NCBI GenBank assembly: GCA_019636495.1
Contig: JAHBXL010000002.1
Span: forward strand, 1-64,000
Reading direction: 5' to 3'
DNA length: 64,000 bases
Source of the DNA: Phycisphaeraceae bacterium
GTDB taxonomy: Bacteria > Planctomycetota > Phycisphaerae > Phycisphaerales > UBA1924
A program made the position numbers and the translations under genes. The number at the start of each line of letters is the position of its first letter. Position 1 is the first letter of the stretch. Below the pieces are notes generated by a model. The model saw only the letters and a program-made list of their open reading frames with translations, made no database searches and had not been told where the DNA came from. Shown here one piece after another: positions 52,344 to 60,786 of this stretch.

Positions 52344-54608
52344 ATGCTTTCAGCGACTCGTGGGTTGATCGTTGTTGCTGCGCTTTCTGCCGCGGCGTGG
52401 TCGGGTACCCGGGCTTTGGGCCAATGCGACCGCGAATGGATCCCATGGCAGGGCGTTCCCGGCGTGGATGGCCGCGTCTACGCCATGTGTTCGCACGGTC
52501 CGGCCGGCTCGGAGTCCTTGTTCGTCGGCGGGCGGTTCACGGTCGCGGGCGACCAGGCCGCCGCCGGCGTGGCGAGGTGGGATGGCGAGCGCTGGCACGC
52601 CGTTGGCGGATCACTGACCATCGAACTCGGCACACCAAATGTTTCGTCGATGGCCGTCTTCCAGGATCAGGTGGTGATCGCCGGCCAGTTCGACTTTGCA
52701 GATGGCCTGCCCGTCTCCCACATCGCGCGTTGGAACGGCACGTCGTGGCAGCCGTTCGGAGCCGGGCTGCCGCGGCGGGCAGCGGAGGTCGCCGTCTACG
52801 GCGGAGACCTCTACGCAACGATGTCGGGCGCAACCATCTACGACCCGCCCGGTCCCGGTATCGTCCGCTGGAACGGGGCGACGTGGGAAGACGTGGCCCC
52901 TCCCGGCACGCTCGATCCCGATGGCGTCATCGCCGCGACCGGCATGACCGTGCACGATGGCCGGCTGTACGTCGCGTACCGTGCCCAGGACGAACTGCAG
53001 TTCACTCGCATCGCGTCGTGGGATGGAGAATCCTGGACCGGCCCGGGCGTCGCGCCCGATATCAACGTCCTGCATCTGGCCTCCCATGCCGGCGCGCTGT
53101 ACTGCGGTGGCACGCGCACCACGCCCTCGGTCCATGTCAACGTCCGACGCTGGACCGGCTCCGAATGGGCGACCCTCCCCATCGGCCTGCTCCCCGGCAA
53201 CCGGCACTGCCCCGTGTACGCGCTCTGCAGCATGGGTGGCCAACTCTGGATCGCCGGCGACTTCTCGCTCATCACCACCGGGTGGCTGTTCGACCTGCTG
53301 ATGTGGAACGGAAGCCAGTTGGCAGTTTATCCGCCCGTGAATCGAGACATTTACTCACTCACTGCCCACCGCGGCCTCCTCCACGCCGGCGGCAGTTTCG
53401 ATGCCTCCGGCTCGACGGCGCTGGGCGCGGTGGCCGTCTACGACAACGGGTGGCAGGCCTTGGGCGCCGGGACCAACGGCACGGTCCAGAAGATCAAGCG
53501 CATCGCGGGCGACCTGTTCTGCACCGGTTCCTTCGAATCGATCATGGGCACCCCCATCGCGGGTATCGCGACATGGGACGGCCGCAGGTGGCACGGGTTC
53601 GGCACTGGTCTGGCGGGCGTGACAACCGATGCGACCATGTACGATGGGTCACTCGTCGCAGTCGGATACCGTCTGCATCCATCAGCCCCCGGATCACCCC
53701 GTGCCAATGTCGGCTGCTTTAACGGCACGTCGTGGGTCGCCATGGGCGGAGGCGTCGGCACTGCATCCAGTTACGTTTGGCAGGTTGAGCACTTCGAGAA
53801 TGATCTGGTCGTCTGCGGCCGCTTCACGCAACTGCCGGGAGTCGGCCCGGCGACCAACATCGCGCGATGGAACGGCTTGCAATGGTCGCCCCTCGTCGCT
53901 CAGAACGGGCCGGTGGTCGTGAACGGCGACGTCATGACCATGGTCCGCTACGGCTCCGACCTCATCTTTGCCGGGGCGTTCACCCAGCCCAGCAGGCTTG
54001 TCGGCCGCTTCGACGGCGCCACCTGGCACCCGATGGGAATGTCTGGCCGCGGCGGGTGGATGTTCGCGCTCTGCGTGCACGAGGGCGACCTCTACGTCGC
54101 CGGTAACTTCTGGGAGGAGGATGACGAGGAGCGACAGTTGCAAGGTGTCGCCCGATGGAACGGTGCCGATTGGGAGAATGTCGGAAGCGGCCTCGGCCGG
54201 ATGCCGGAAGTGCTCACCATGGCCTCGACAACCGACGGCCTGATCGTGACCGGGTTGAATCTGCGTATCAACGGAGAGTTGATCGGCGGCATGGCGAGGT
54301 GGGACGGTCAGCAATGGACCGACTTCGGTGCCGGCAGCGCCCTGATCCGCACGATCCTCCCCGAGCCCGGCGGCATGCTCGTCGGCGGCGATTTCGGGGT
54401 CATCGGCGGCGTCGTCAGCGCGAAACTCGCGGAGTACCGCGCCCCGCTCGACATCGACCGAGACGGCGCGTTCTCCGTCAGCGACCTCTTTGCGTACATG
54501 GCGCTGTGGTTCGATGCCGATGCCCGCGCCGACTGGAACCGCAGCGGCGAGGTCGACATCAACGACCTGTTCGAGTTCTTCGCCGTCTGGCTCGCCGGAT
54601 GCCCGTGA
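52344..54608 (+). CDS. Secreted repeat protein with dockerin-like tail
   Basis: A 754-residue exported protein with a signal peptide ending near ALG-QC (about 26). About thirteen repeats of roughly 50 residues follow, each carrying a motif like VARWDGERWHAVGGSL, ARWNGTSWQPFGAGL or ARWNGADWENVGSGL, probably folding as one or two beta-propellers. The tail is two dockerin-like repeats (DIDRDGAFSVSDLFAYM..WF and DWNRSGEVDINDLFEFF..WLAGCP). It lacks the CPC lead-in of the other copies. GGAGG lies 5 nt before the ATG. The function is unknown; surface adhesion or glycan binding is plausible. Confidence 0.87.
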   Translation: MLSATRGLIVVAALSAAAWSGTRALGQCDREWIPWQGVPGVDGRVYAMCSHGPAGSESLFVGGRFTVAGDQAAAGVARWDGERWHAVGGSLTIELGTPNVSSMAVFQDQVVIAGQFDFADGLPVSHIARWNGTSWQPFGAGLPRRAAEVAVYGGDLYATMSGATIYDPPGPGIVRWNGATWEDVAPPGTLDPDGVIAATGMTVHDGRLYVAYRAQDELQFTRIASWDGESWTGPGVAPDINVLHLASHAGALYCGGTRTTPSVHVNVRRWTGSEWATLPIGLLPGNRHCPVYALCSMGGQLWIAGDFSLITTGWLFDLLMWNGSQLAVYPPVNRDIYSLTAHRGLLHAGGSFDASGSTALGAVAVYDNGWQALGAGTNGTVQKIKRIAGDLFCTGSFESIMGTPIAGIATWDGRRWHGFGTGLAGVTTDATMYDGSLVAVGYRLHPSAPGSPRANVGCFNGTSWVAMGGGVGTASSYVWQVEHFENDLVVCGRFTQLPGVGPATNIARWNGLQWSPLVAQNGPVVVNGDVMTMVRYGSDLIFAGAFTQPSRLVGRFDGATWHPMGMSGRGGWMFALCVHEGDLYVAGNFWEEDDEERQLQGVARWNGADWENVGSGLGRMPEVLTMASTTDGLIVTGLNLRINGELIGGMARWDGQQWTDFGAGSALIRTILPEPGGMLVGGDFGVIGGVVSAKLAEYRAPLDIDRDGAFSVSDLFAYMALWFDADARADWNRSGEVDINDLFEFFAVWLAGCP

Positions 54609-54612
54609 AGTC

Positions 54613-56718
54613 CTACACCGCCTGCACCTGACCGTTCCGCACCCGCGACCACTGCGCCAGCGCGGAGTGCGCATCCGCCGGACCGTGCTTGCGCACCGCC
54701 GTCGCCGCGACCAGACCCATGAACAGCGGTTGCGGCCGCGCCGGCCGACTGGTCAGTTCCGGATGGAACTGCGCCGCGATGAAGTACGGATGCCCCGAGC
54801 CGCCCGTCGCGCCCTCCGAGACCTGCGGCAACTCCAGCACCTGCATGATCGGCTGCGCCGGGTGCCTGCCCGAGAACACCAGCCCCGCGGCCTCCAGCCT
54901 CGCGACATACTCCGGATCGACCTCGTAGCGATGCCGGAATCGCTCCCGCGCGTGCAGCGCGCCATCGGCCCCCGGCGCGGCAAGCCCCGCATGGTTGCCC
55001 GGCATCGGCAGGCCATACAGGAACTCCGCCAGCGTGCCCGGCGAGATGACGACCTCCTGCCCGCCCAGCCGCATCGTCCCGCCCAGGCCCTCGATCTTCT
55101 TCTGCTCCGGCAACTCGCTGATGACCGCGTCCGCGCAGCGGCGGTCAAACTCGCTCGAGCCCGCGCCCTTCAGCCCCAGCACGTTCCGCGCATACTCGAT
55201 CACCGCGACCTGGAACCCCAGGCAGATGCCCAGGTACGGCACGCCGCGCTCGCGGCAATGACGAACGCACGCGATCTTCCCCTCCACGCCCCGGCTGCCG
55301 AACCCGCCCGGAACAATCACGCCGTCCAGCCCCTCCAGCCTCGCGCCGGCGTTGGCCGGCGTGATGTCCGTCGTCTCGATCCACCGCAGGTCGACATCCA
55401 CGCCCAGGTGCGCCGAGCAGTGCTCGATCGCCTTGTCGATCGATGCGTACGCATCCCGCATCGCGACGTACTTGCCCGTCAGGCCGATCGCCACCCGCCG
55501 CTTCTTCGGGCGAACCAGCCCGTCGTGAAAAACCGCCCACTCCCGCCGCCGACGGTCCTCGATGCTCGTGTCCACGCGGTCGTGCAGGTCGAGCGTCGAG
55601 AGAATCTCCCGATCAAGACCCGCCAGACGCATGTCGTCGGGAATCGTGTACACGCTCGGCCGGTCGTGCATGCTGAACACCCGCCGCAGCGGAACGTTGC
55701 TGAACATCGCGATCTTCTGTCGCACCGGCTCGGTGATCGGATCCGTCGCGCGGCACGCGATCATGTGCGGCTGGATGCCCGCCTCCATCAGCCGCTTGAT
55801 GCCCAGTTGCGCCGCCTTCGACTTCTGCTCGCCCAGCGTCTGCGGCTTGATGATGTACGTCAGCGCGACAAAACAGACCGAGTCCTCCCCCTCCTCAAAC
55901 GCCAGTTCCCGCAGCGCTTCGATGTAGAACCCGTTCTCGTAGTCGCCGACCGTACCCCCCACTTCCACGAACACCACGTCCGCCGGCCGCTCCCCGTCGC
56001 CATACATCGCCAGTTCCCGCAGCCGACGTTTCACCTCACCCGTCACGTGCGGGATCCACTGCACATCGCGACCCAGATACGCCCCGTGCCGCTCGCGATC
56101 CACGATCGTCGAGAACACCTGGCCGCTGGTCATGAAGTTCATCCGCGACAGGTCCTGGTCGAGCAACCGCTCGTACGTGCCAAGGTCCATGTCGCACTCG
56201 GTCCCATCGTCAAGCACGAACACCTCGCCGTGCCGGAACGGGTTCAGCGTCCCCGCGTCGATGTTCAGGTACCCCTCGAGTTTGATGGGCGCGACCACCA
56301 GCCCCTTGTCCTTGAGCAACTTCGCCACGCTCGATGCAAAGATGCCCTTGCCCAGCCCGCTCATCACCGTGCCGAACACCGCGACGTACTTGTGCCGGCC
56401 GCGCCGATAGCCCTCGGGCATCGGCGAAAAGAACTCCGTATCCGTCGAGCGGTCCGCCTGTCGCGAAAGCAGCGACTCCGCGCCGCGCGCGGCCTGGCCA
56501 AACTCACGATCGCTCTCGTGCTCGCTGTCGGCGCCCGCATCGGACCGCGGCTCCGGCGCATGCGCCTCCAGCATCGCATCCGCCCGCCGAACCCGCCGGC
56601 GATGCCGCGAATGCGTCGAGACCACCGGCGACTCATCCGCCGCGCTCCACAGTGCGGCGGCGCCGCCGCGTCGGGTGTCCGGGGACGCATGCGGGGACGA
56701 CGGGCTTTGCGGCGGCAT
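54613..56718 (-). CDS. pyrG: CTP synthase, divergent, with N-terminal extension
   Basis: It makes CTP from UTP, ATP and glutamine. The 701-residue protein has a synthetase domain (KYVAVFGTVMSGLGKGI, KLEGYLNIDAGTLNPFRHGEV, GGTVGDYEN) and a glutamine amidotransferase domain with GGFGSRG, the Cys nucleophile in LGICLGFQ and FHPE. Several core motifs differ from the usual forms (GGVVSSLGKG, KLDPYINVD, GDIES). About 109 low-complexity residues precede the domain. ATG 56718 is supported by TACCAT (56730-56725) ending 6 nt upstream; an internal start at MPEGYRRG would give a normal length. Divergent from panC. Confidence 0.92.
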   Translation of the reverse strand: MPPQSPSSPHASPDTRRGGAAALWSAADESPVVSTHSRHRRRVRRADAMLEAHAPEPRSDAGADSEHESDREFGQAARGAESLLSRQADRSTDTEFFSPMPEGYRRGRHKYVAVFGTVMSGLGKGIFASSVAKLLKDKGLVVAPIKLEGYLNIDAGTLNPFRHGEVFVLDDGTECDMDLGTYERLLDQDLSRMNFMTSGQVFSTIVDRERHGAYLGRDVQWIPHVTGEVKRRLRELAMYGDGERPADVVFVEVGGTVGDYENGFYIEALRELAFEEGEDSVCFVALTYIIKPQTLGEQKSKAAQLGIKRLMEAGIQPHMIACRATDPITEPVRQKIAMFSNVPLRRVFSMHDRPSVYTIPDDMRLAGLDREILSTLDLHDRVDTSIEDRRRREWAVFHDGLVRPKKRRVAIGLTGKYVAMRDAYASIDKAIEHCSAHLGVDVDLRWIETTDITPANAGARLEGLDGVIVPGGFGSRGVEGKIACVRHCRERGVPYLGICLGFQVAVIEYARNVLGLKGAGSSEFDRRCADAVISELPEQKKIEGLGGTMRLGGQEVVISPGTLAEFLYGLPMPGNHAGLAAPGADGALHARERFRHRYEVDPEYVARLEAAGLVFSGRHPAQPIMQVLELPQVSEGATGGSGHPYFIAAQFHPELTSRPARPQPLFMGLVAATAVRKHGPADAHSALAQWSRVRNGQVQAV

Positions 56719-56724
56719 GAACAC

Positions 56725-56730
56725 ATGGTA
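56725..56730 (-). promoter_or_regulatory. Predicted leaderless -10 box of pyrG
   Basis: TACCAT on the minus strand ends 6 nt before ATG 56718. TTGCCC lies 19 nt further upstream, a loose -35 fit. The 94-nt gap to panC holds both divergent promoters. Confidence 0.5.
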
Positions 56731-56776
56731 GCGGCCCCACCGCCGCGGCGGGCAATCCGCTCCGTTCGCGCACACT

Positions 56777-56805
56777 TTGTCCACAACGCCCCGGTCCGGT
56801 AGCCT
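56777..56805 (+). promoter_or_regulatory. Predicted leaderless promoter of panC
   Basis: TTGTCC (56777-56782), a 17-nt spacer and TAGCCT (56800-56805). Seven nucleotides separate the -10 box from the GTG at 56813. Confidence 0.6.
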
Positions 56806-56812
56806 TTGGGCC

Positions 56813-57661
56813 GTGCAGGTGATCACCGATCCAGCCGCGCTCGGCCCATACTTCGGCGGGGTGTTTGTCCCGACCATGGGTGCCCTCCACGCCGGGCACG
56901 CCCGGCTGGTGGAGTGCGCCCGCGACCTGCCCGCCCGCCGCGAAGCCCCCATCGTGGTCTCGGTCTTTGTCAATCCCACCCAGTTCAATGACCCGGCCGA
57001 CCTTGCCCGCTATCCCCGGACGCTCGAGGCCGATGTCGAGGTGTGCCGACGTGCAGGGGCAGAGGTCGTCTTTGCGCCCGGGATCAGCGCCGTCTACCCC
57101 CAAGGCTCCACCTCGCCACCGCGGGATCTCCCCGCCGTCGCTACCGAGCCGCAACTCGAAGATGCCCACCGGCCGGGGCACTTCGCGGGTGTGTGCCAGG
57201 TGGTCCGGCGGCTGTTCGAACTCGTGCGGCCCCGCGCGGCGGTGTTCGGCGAAAAGGACTGGCAGCAGTTGCAGGTCATCCGCGCGATGTCCGAGCAGGA
57301 AGACCTCGGCGTGGAGATCGTGCCCGTGCCCACCGTCCGCGAGCACGACGGCCTCGCCATGAGCAGCCGGAACATCTTCCTGTCTCCCGATGCGCGATCA
57401 CGCGCCGCCGCGATCTCCGGAGCCCTGTGCGAGGCAGGCGCCGCTCGCACAGTCCCCGCCGCCCAGGCGCGGATGCGCGAGATTCTCCTCGCGGCAGGTC
57501 TCGTAGTCGAATACGCCGTCGTTCGCGAGCCGCGCACGCTCATGCCTCTCCCCGCCGATGCCACGCACGGCCGCGCGCTCATCGCCGCGCAGGTGCGGTC
57601 GGGCGCGGGCATGGTCCGGCTGATCGACAATGCGGAGTGGAGAGTGAGTCCTGAGTCCTGA
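56813..57661 (+). CDS. panC: Pantothenate synthetase
   Basis: It joins pantoate and beta-alanine using ATP, the last step to pantothenate. The 282-residue protein has PTMGALHAGHARLV with the HxGH motif, VSVFVNPTQF, GEKDWQQLQVI (KDxQQ) and MSSRN. The GTG at 56813 is chosen because the region upstream is the divergent promoter. The last codons (VSPES) are encoded by a heptamer repeat, so the C-terminus has been shaped by that repeat. It is followed 46 nt later by gcvT. Confidence 0.93.
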   Translation: MQVITDPAALGPYFGGVFVPTMGALHAGHARLVECARDLPARREAPIVVSVFVNPTQFNDPADLARYPRTLEADVEVCRRAGAEVVFAPGISAVYPQGSTSPPRDLPAVATEPQLEDAHRPGHFAGVCQVVRRLFELVRPRAAVFGEKDWQQLQVIRAMSEQEDLGVEIVPVPTVREHDGLAMSSRNIFLSPDARSRAAAISGALCEAGAARTVPAAQARMREILLAAGLVVEYAVVREPRTLMPLPADATHGRALIAAQVRSGAGMVRLIDNAEWRVSPES

Positions 57662-57666
57662 GTCCG
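57643..57666. repeat. Heptamer repeat (TCCTGAG)n, copy 1
   Basis: About three imperfect units of TCCTGAG span the last codons and stop of panC. The same unit recurs at 58888-58934 on the other side of gcvT. Confidence 0.7.
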
Positions 57667-57707
57667 CACAGTGTGGATGGGCCTTGGCTACTATCGACGC
57701 AAACCGA

Positions 57708-58880
57708 ATGGAAAGGACGAACTTGCTCCGTACGCCCCTGCACAAGTTCCATGTCGAGCACGGCGGGAAGATGGTCGATTTCGCCGGGTGGGAGATGCCG
57801 ATTCTGTACAGCGCGCCGGGCGCGGGCATCATCGCCGAGCACATCCAGTGCCGCACCAGCGGCGGGCTGTTCGATGTCTCGCACATGGGGCGCGTGGCGA
57901 TCAAGGGTCGGCACGCGCGGCGGCTGCTGGAGCGCGTGTGCACGCGGCGGATTTCGGACATGCAGACGGGCCAGTGCCGCTACTCGCTGGCCTGTAACGA
58001 GCAGGGCGGCGTTCACGACGACATCATCGTCTACCGCATGGACGATGACGACTTTCTCGTCGTCGTGAACGCCTCGAACCGCGCCAAGATGCTGGCGCAC
58101 TTCGAGAAGGTTCGCACATCCGGTGACCTGGTCTGCAAGATCGAGGACCGCACCGAATCGACGGCAATGGTGGCCATCCAGGGGCCAAAGGTGATGGACC
58201 TGATCTCGAAGATGAGCCGCGAGATCCCAACGCTCAAGCGCTACCGGTTTGCCGTGAAGAACCTGGTGTTCCTCAAGATCATCGTCAGCCGGACCGGCTA
58301 CACGGGCGAGGACGGCGTCGAGGTCATTCTGCCCGCCAACATGGTCGGCATGGCGCTGGGGATGATCCTGAAGGATGCGGGTCTTGACAAGGAGGGCGGA
58401 CTGATCCGCCCGTGCGGCCTGGGCGCGCGAGACTCGCTCCGCCTCGAAGCGGGCATGCCGCTCTACGGCCACGAACTCGGAGAGGACATCAACGCGCTGG
58501 CGTGCGGCGTCGATTTCGCCATCGCCCTCGACAAGGACACCGCGGAACTCGGCGAGCCGTTCATCGGGCAGGAGGCGCTCAAACGCACACGCGATGCGGG
58601 CGGGCCGCCGCGGAAGATGGTTGGTCTCGCGCTCGAGGGCAAGCGCACCGCGCGGCAGGGGATGAAGGTCAAGTTGGGGGGGGCGGGGGGCGGGCGCGAG
58701 GTCGGCATCGTCTCCAGCGCGTGCCTCAGCCCCACCCTCGGCTTCCCCATCGCCATGGCCTTCATCGACAAGGACGCGTGCGCCGAGGACACAGCCATCG
58801 AGGTCGATACCGGCAAGGACTCGGTCATCCCGGGCAAAGTCGCCAAACTGCCGTTCTACAACCCGACACGGGGGAAGTGA
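57708..58880 (+). CDS. gcvT: Glycine cleavage system T protein (aminomethyltransferase)
   Basis: It transfers the aminomethyl carbon of glycine from lipoyl-H-protein to tetrahydrofolate. The 390-residue protein has LRTPLHKFHVEHGGKMVDFAGWEMP, VSHMGRVAIKG, SRTGYTGEDGVEV and CGLGARDSLRLEAGMPLYGHEL, all conserved in GcvT. Starts TTG 57684, ATG 57708 and TTG 57720 are possible. ATG 57708 is given, but TTG 57720 has AAGGA 5 nt upstream and matches the usual GcvT N-terminus. No gcvH or gcvP is adjacent. Heptamer repeats flank the gene on both sides. Confidence 0.92.
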   Translation: MERTNLLRTPLHKFHVEHGGKMVDFAGWEMPILYSAPGAGIIAEHIQCRTSGGLFDVSHMGRVAIKGRHARRLLERVCTRRISDMQTGQCRYSLACNEQGGVHDDIIVYRMDDDDFLVVVNASNRAKMLAHFEKVRTSGDLVCKIEDRTESTAMVAIQGPKVMDLISKMSREIPTLKRYRFAVKNLVFLKIIVSRTGYTGEDGVEVILPANMVGMALGMILKDAGLDKEGGLIRPCGLGARDSLRLEAGMPLYGHELGEDINALACGVDFAIALDKDTAELGEPFIGQEALKRTRDAGGPPRKMVGLALEGKRTARQGMKVKLGGAGGGREVGIVSSACLSPTLGFPIAMAFIDKDACAEDTAIEVDTGKDSVIPGKVAKLPFYNPTRGK

Positions 58881-58887
58881 AAGAACG

Positions 58888-58934
58888 GTCCTGAGTCCTC
58901 AGGTCCTGAGTGCTGAGTCCTGAGCCCTGAGTGT
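58888..58934. repeat. Heptamer repeat (TCCTGAG)n, copy 2
   Basis: About six imperfect units of TCCTGAG, including the small palindrome CCTGAG-TC-CTCAGG, lie between gcvT and the cysteine desulfurase gene. Confidence 0.75.
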
Positions 58935-58955
58935 CCTCCTCCCTACGATGCGGGC

Positions 58956-60206
58956 ATGAGTTCACAGGGGCCACTCCGCCGATACTTCGACAACGCCGCG
59001 ACGAGTTTTCCCAAACCGCCCGCGGTCGCCGCGGCGATGCTCCGCTACATGAACGAGGTCGGCGCGGCGGGGCGCGGGGCCTATGCCGAGGCGCGGCAGG
59101 GCGCGGCGGTGCTGCAACGCTGCCGCGAGCGCATCGCCCGACTTGTCGGCAGCGATTCACCCGAGCGCGTGGTTTTCACGCACAACGCGACCGATGCGCT
59201 GAATCTGGCGATCAAGGGCTCGGCCCGCGCTTTTGCGCAGCGAACAGGCAAACGCCCGCACGCCATCGTGACCAACATGGAGCACAACTCCGTGCTCCGT
59301 CCGTGCAACGAACTGGCTCGCGACGGCCTGCTCGAACTGTCCATCATCAACGCCAACCCGTCAACGGGAGTCGTGGATCCGGACGATCTGCTCTCGCATG
59401 TGCGGCCGGGGTGCACCGCGTTTGTCGCGATCAACCACGCAAGCAACGTCACCGGCTCGCTGCAGAACATCGCCGCGATCGGAGCGGGCGTTCGCGCCAG
59501 GGGCAACGACGCCGACCGCCCGCTTTTCATCGTCGATGCCTCGCAGTCCCTCGGCCACATCCGCGTGAACGCCCGCGAAGCCCACATCGACCTGCTCGCC
59601 TTCCCCGGACACAAGGGACTTCTCGGCCCGACCGGCACGGGCGCGCTCGTGATCGGTCGCGGCGTCGAAAACCGCCTCGCCACCGTGCGCGAAGGCGGCA
59701 CCGGCAGTGTGTCGGAGCAGGACACGCACCCGGCCATGCTGCCCGAGAAGTACGAGGCCGGCTCGCACAACATCGTCGGCATCGCGGGCCTCTCCGAGGG
59801 CGTGGCATATCTGCTCGAGCGCGGGGTCGATGACATCCGCGCGCACGAGGCCGCGCTGCTGGCGCACCTGCTCGAAGCGCTCCATGCGATGCGGGCCGAT
59901 GGTGTGCGCGTGCTGGGAGATGCGCCGGTCGCGCAGCGCGTCGGCGTCGTGAGTTTCACGCACCGCGAGTATTCACCAGCCGAACTCGCCGCGATCCTCG
60001 AAAGCGAGTTCGGCATCCTCACCCGCGCGGGGCTGCACTGCGCACCACTGGTGCACCGCGCGCTGGGCACATCGCCCGACTGCGCGCTGCCCGGGCAGGG
60101 CGCGGTGAGACTGAGCCTGGGTCCGTTCCTCAACGCCGATGATGTCCGAGCCGCCGCCGCGGCGATCGAATCGGCGTGCGGCGTCTCCGATGCGGCTGGC
60201 GCATGA
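58956..60206 (+). CDS. Cysteine desulfurase-like aminotransferase class V
   Basis: A 416-residue PLP enzyme. RYFDNAATSFPKPPAV opens it, INHASNVTGS is the cofactor region, FPGHKGLLGPTG carries the PLP Lys, and RAGLHCAPLVHRALG has the persulfide Cys. This matches the SufS-like TIGR01977 group rather than IscS. It supplies sulfur for Fe-S clusters or other cofactors. No suf genes are adjacent. TACGAT (58944-58949) ends 6 nt before the ATG, with no Shine-Dalgarno. Confidence 0.9.
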   Translation: MSSQGPLRRYFDNAATSFPKPPAVAAAMLRYMNEVGAAGRGAYAEARQGAAVLQRCRERIARLVGSDSPERVVFTHNATDALNLAIKGSARAFAQRTGKRPHAIVTNMEHNSVLRPCNELARDGLLELSIINANPSTGVVDPDDLLSHVRPGCTAFVAINHASNVTGSLQNIAAIGAGVRARGNDADRPLFIVDASQSLGHIRVNAREAHIDLLAFPGHKGLLGPTGTGALVIGRGVENRLATVREGGTGSVSEQDTHPAMLPEKYEAGSHNIVGIAGLSEGVAYLLERGVDDIRAHEAALLAHLLEALHAMRADGVRVLGDAPVAQRVGVVSFTHREYSPAELAAILESEFGILTRAGLHCAPLVHRALGTSPDCALPGQGAVRLSLGPFLNADDVRAAAAAIESACGVSDAAGA

Positions 60207-60212
60207 GCAACG

Positions 60213-60674
60213 CTACTGCCCGCTGGCCGCCGGCAGCGAGGCCTTGCCGAACGCGCCCTTCTTGGTCGAGTCGCTCATCACCACGACGCTCACCGTCCCC
60301 GCGATGGGTCGCACACTTTTGGCATTCACGAAAATCGTGTACTTGTTGCCCGAAGTGCTGAACCGCCGCTGCCGCGAGTCGGCATTCATGTCGAGAAACT
60401 CGTCCGTGTCCAGATGCACATCCGGATCGGTGCCGGTCTCATCGCGGATGTCGTAGAAGTACAGCAGTACGCAGTCGGTCGCGCCGCTGGTGTTCAGCGT
60501 CGTTTCGATCTGCAGCAGCGGCTTGAGGGGGTCGGTCAGGATGGGTATGACGTTCACGCTGATGGGAACGACGTCGGCCGCCTTCGTCGGCCCCTGATCC
60601 GATGCGCAACCCGATGACAGGATCGACGCCGCAGCGAGAATGCTCGACGCCACGATCAATCGGACTGAGTTCAT
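60213..60674 (-). CDS. Predicted lipoprotein with VPISVNVI motif
   Basis: A 153-residue lipoprotein: hydrophobic signal and lipobox LSSGC (Cys23), then VVPISVNVIPILTDPLKPLL and a beta-rich domain. It resembles the next gene in its signal peptide and in the PISVxVI stretch after the lipid site. AAGGGGC lies upstream of the ATG. The function is unknown. Confidence 0.8.
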   Translation of the reverse strand: MNSVRLIVASSILAAASILSSGCASDQGPTKAADVVPISVNVIPILTDPLKPLLQIETTLNTSGATDCVLLYFYDIRDETGTDPDVHLDTDEFLDMNADSRQRRFSTSGNKYTIFVNAKSVRPIAGTVSVVVMSDSTKKGAFGKASLPAASGQ

Positions 60675-60786
60675 GGTGAGCCCCTTCGAGAATGCTCTCT
60701 TCTTTCATCGCGCAAACCCGCGCACTCTGCCCCCACGCTCCATCCAAGCCTTGCCGCCGCGCCCGGCCTCGCGGCAGCCACACCGC

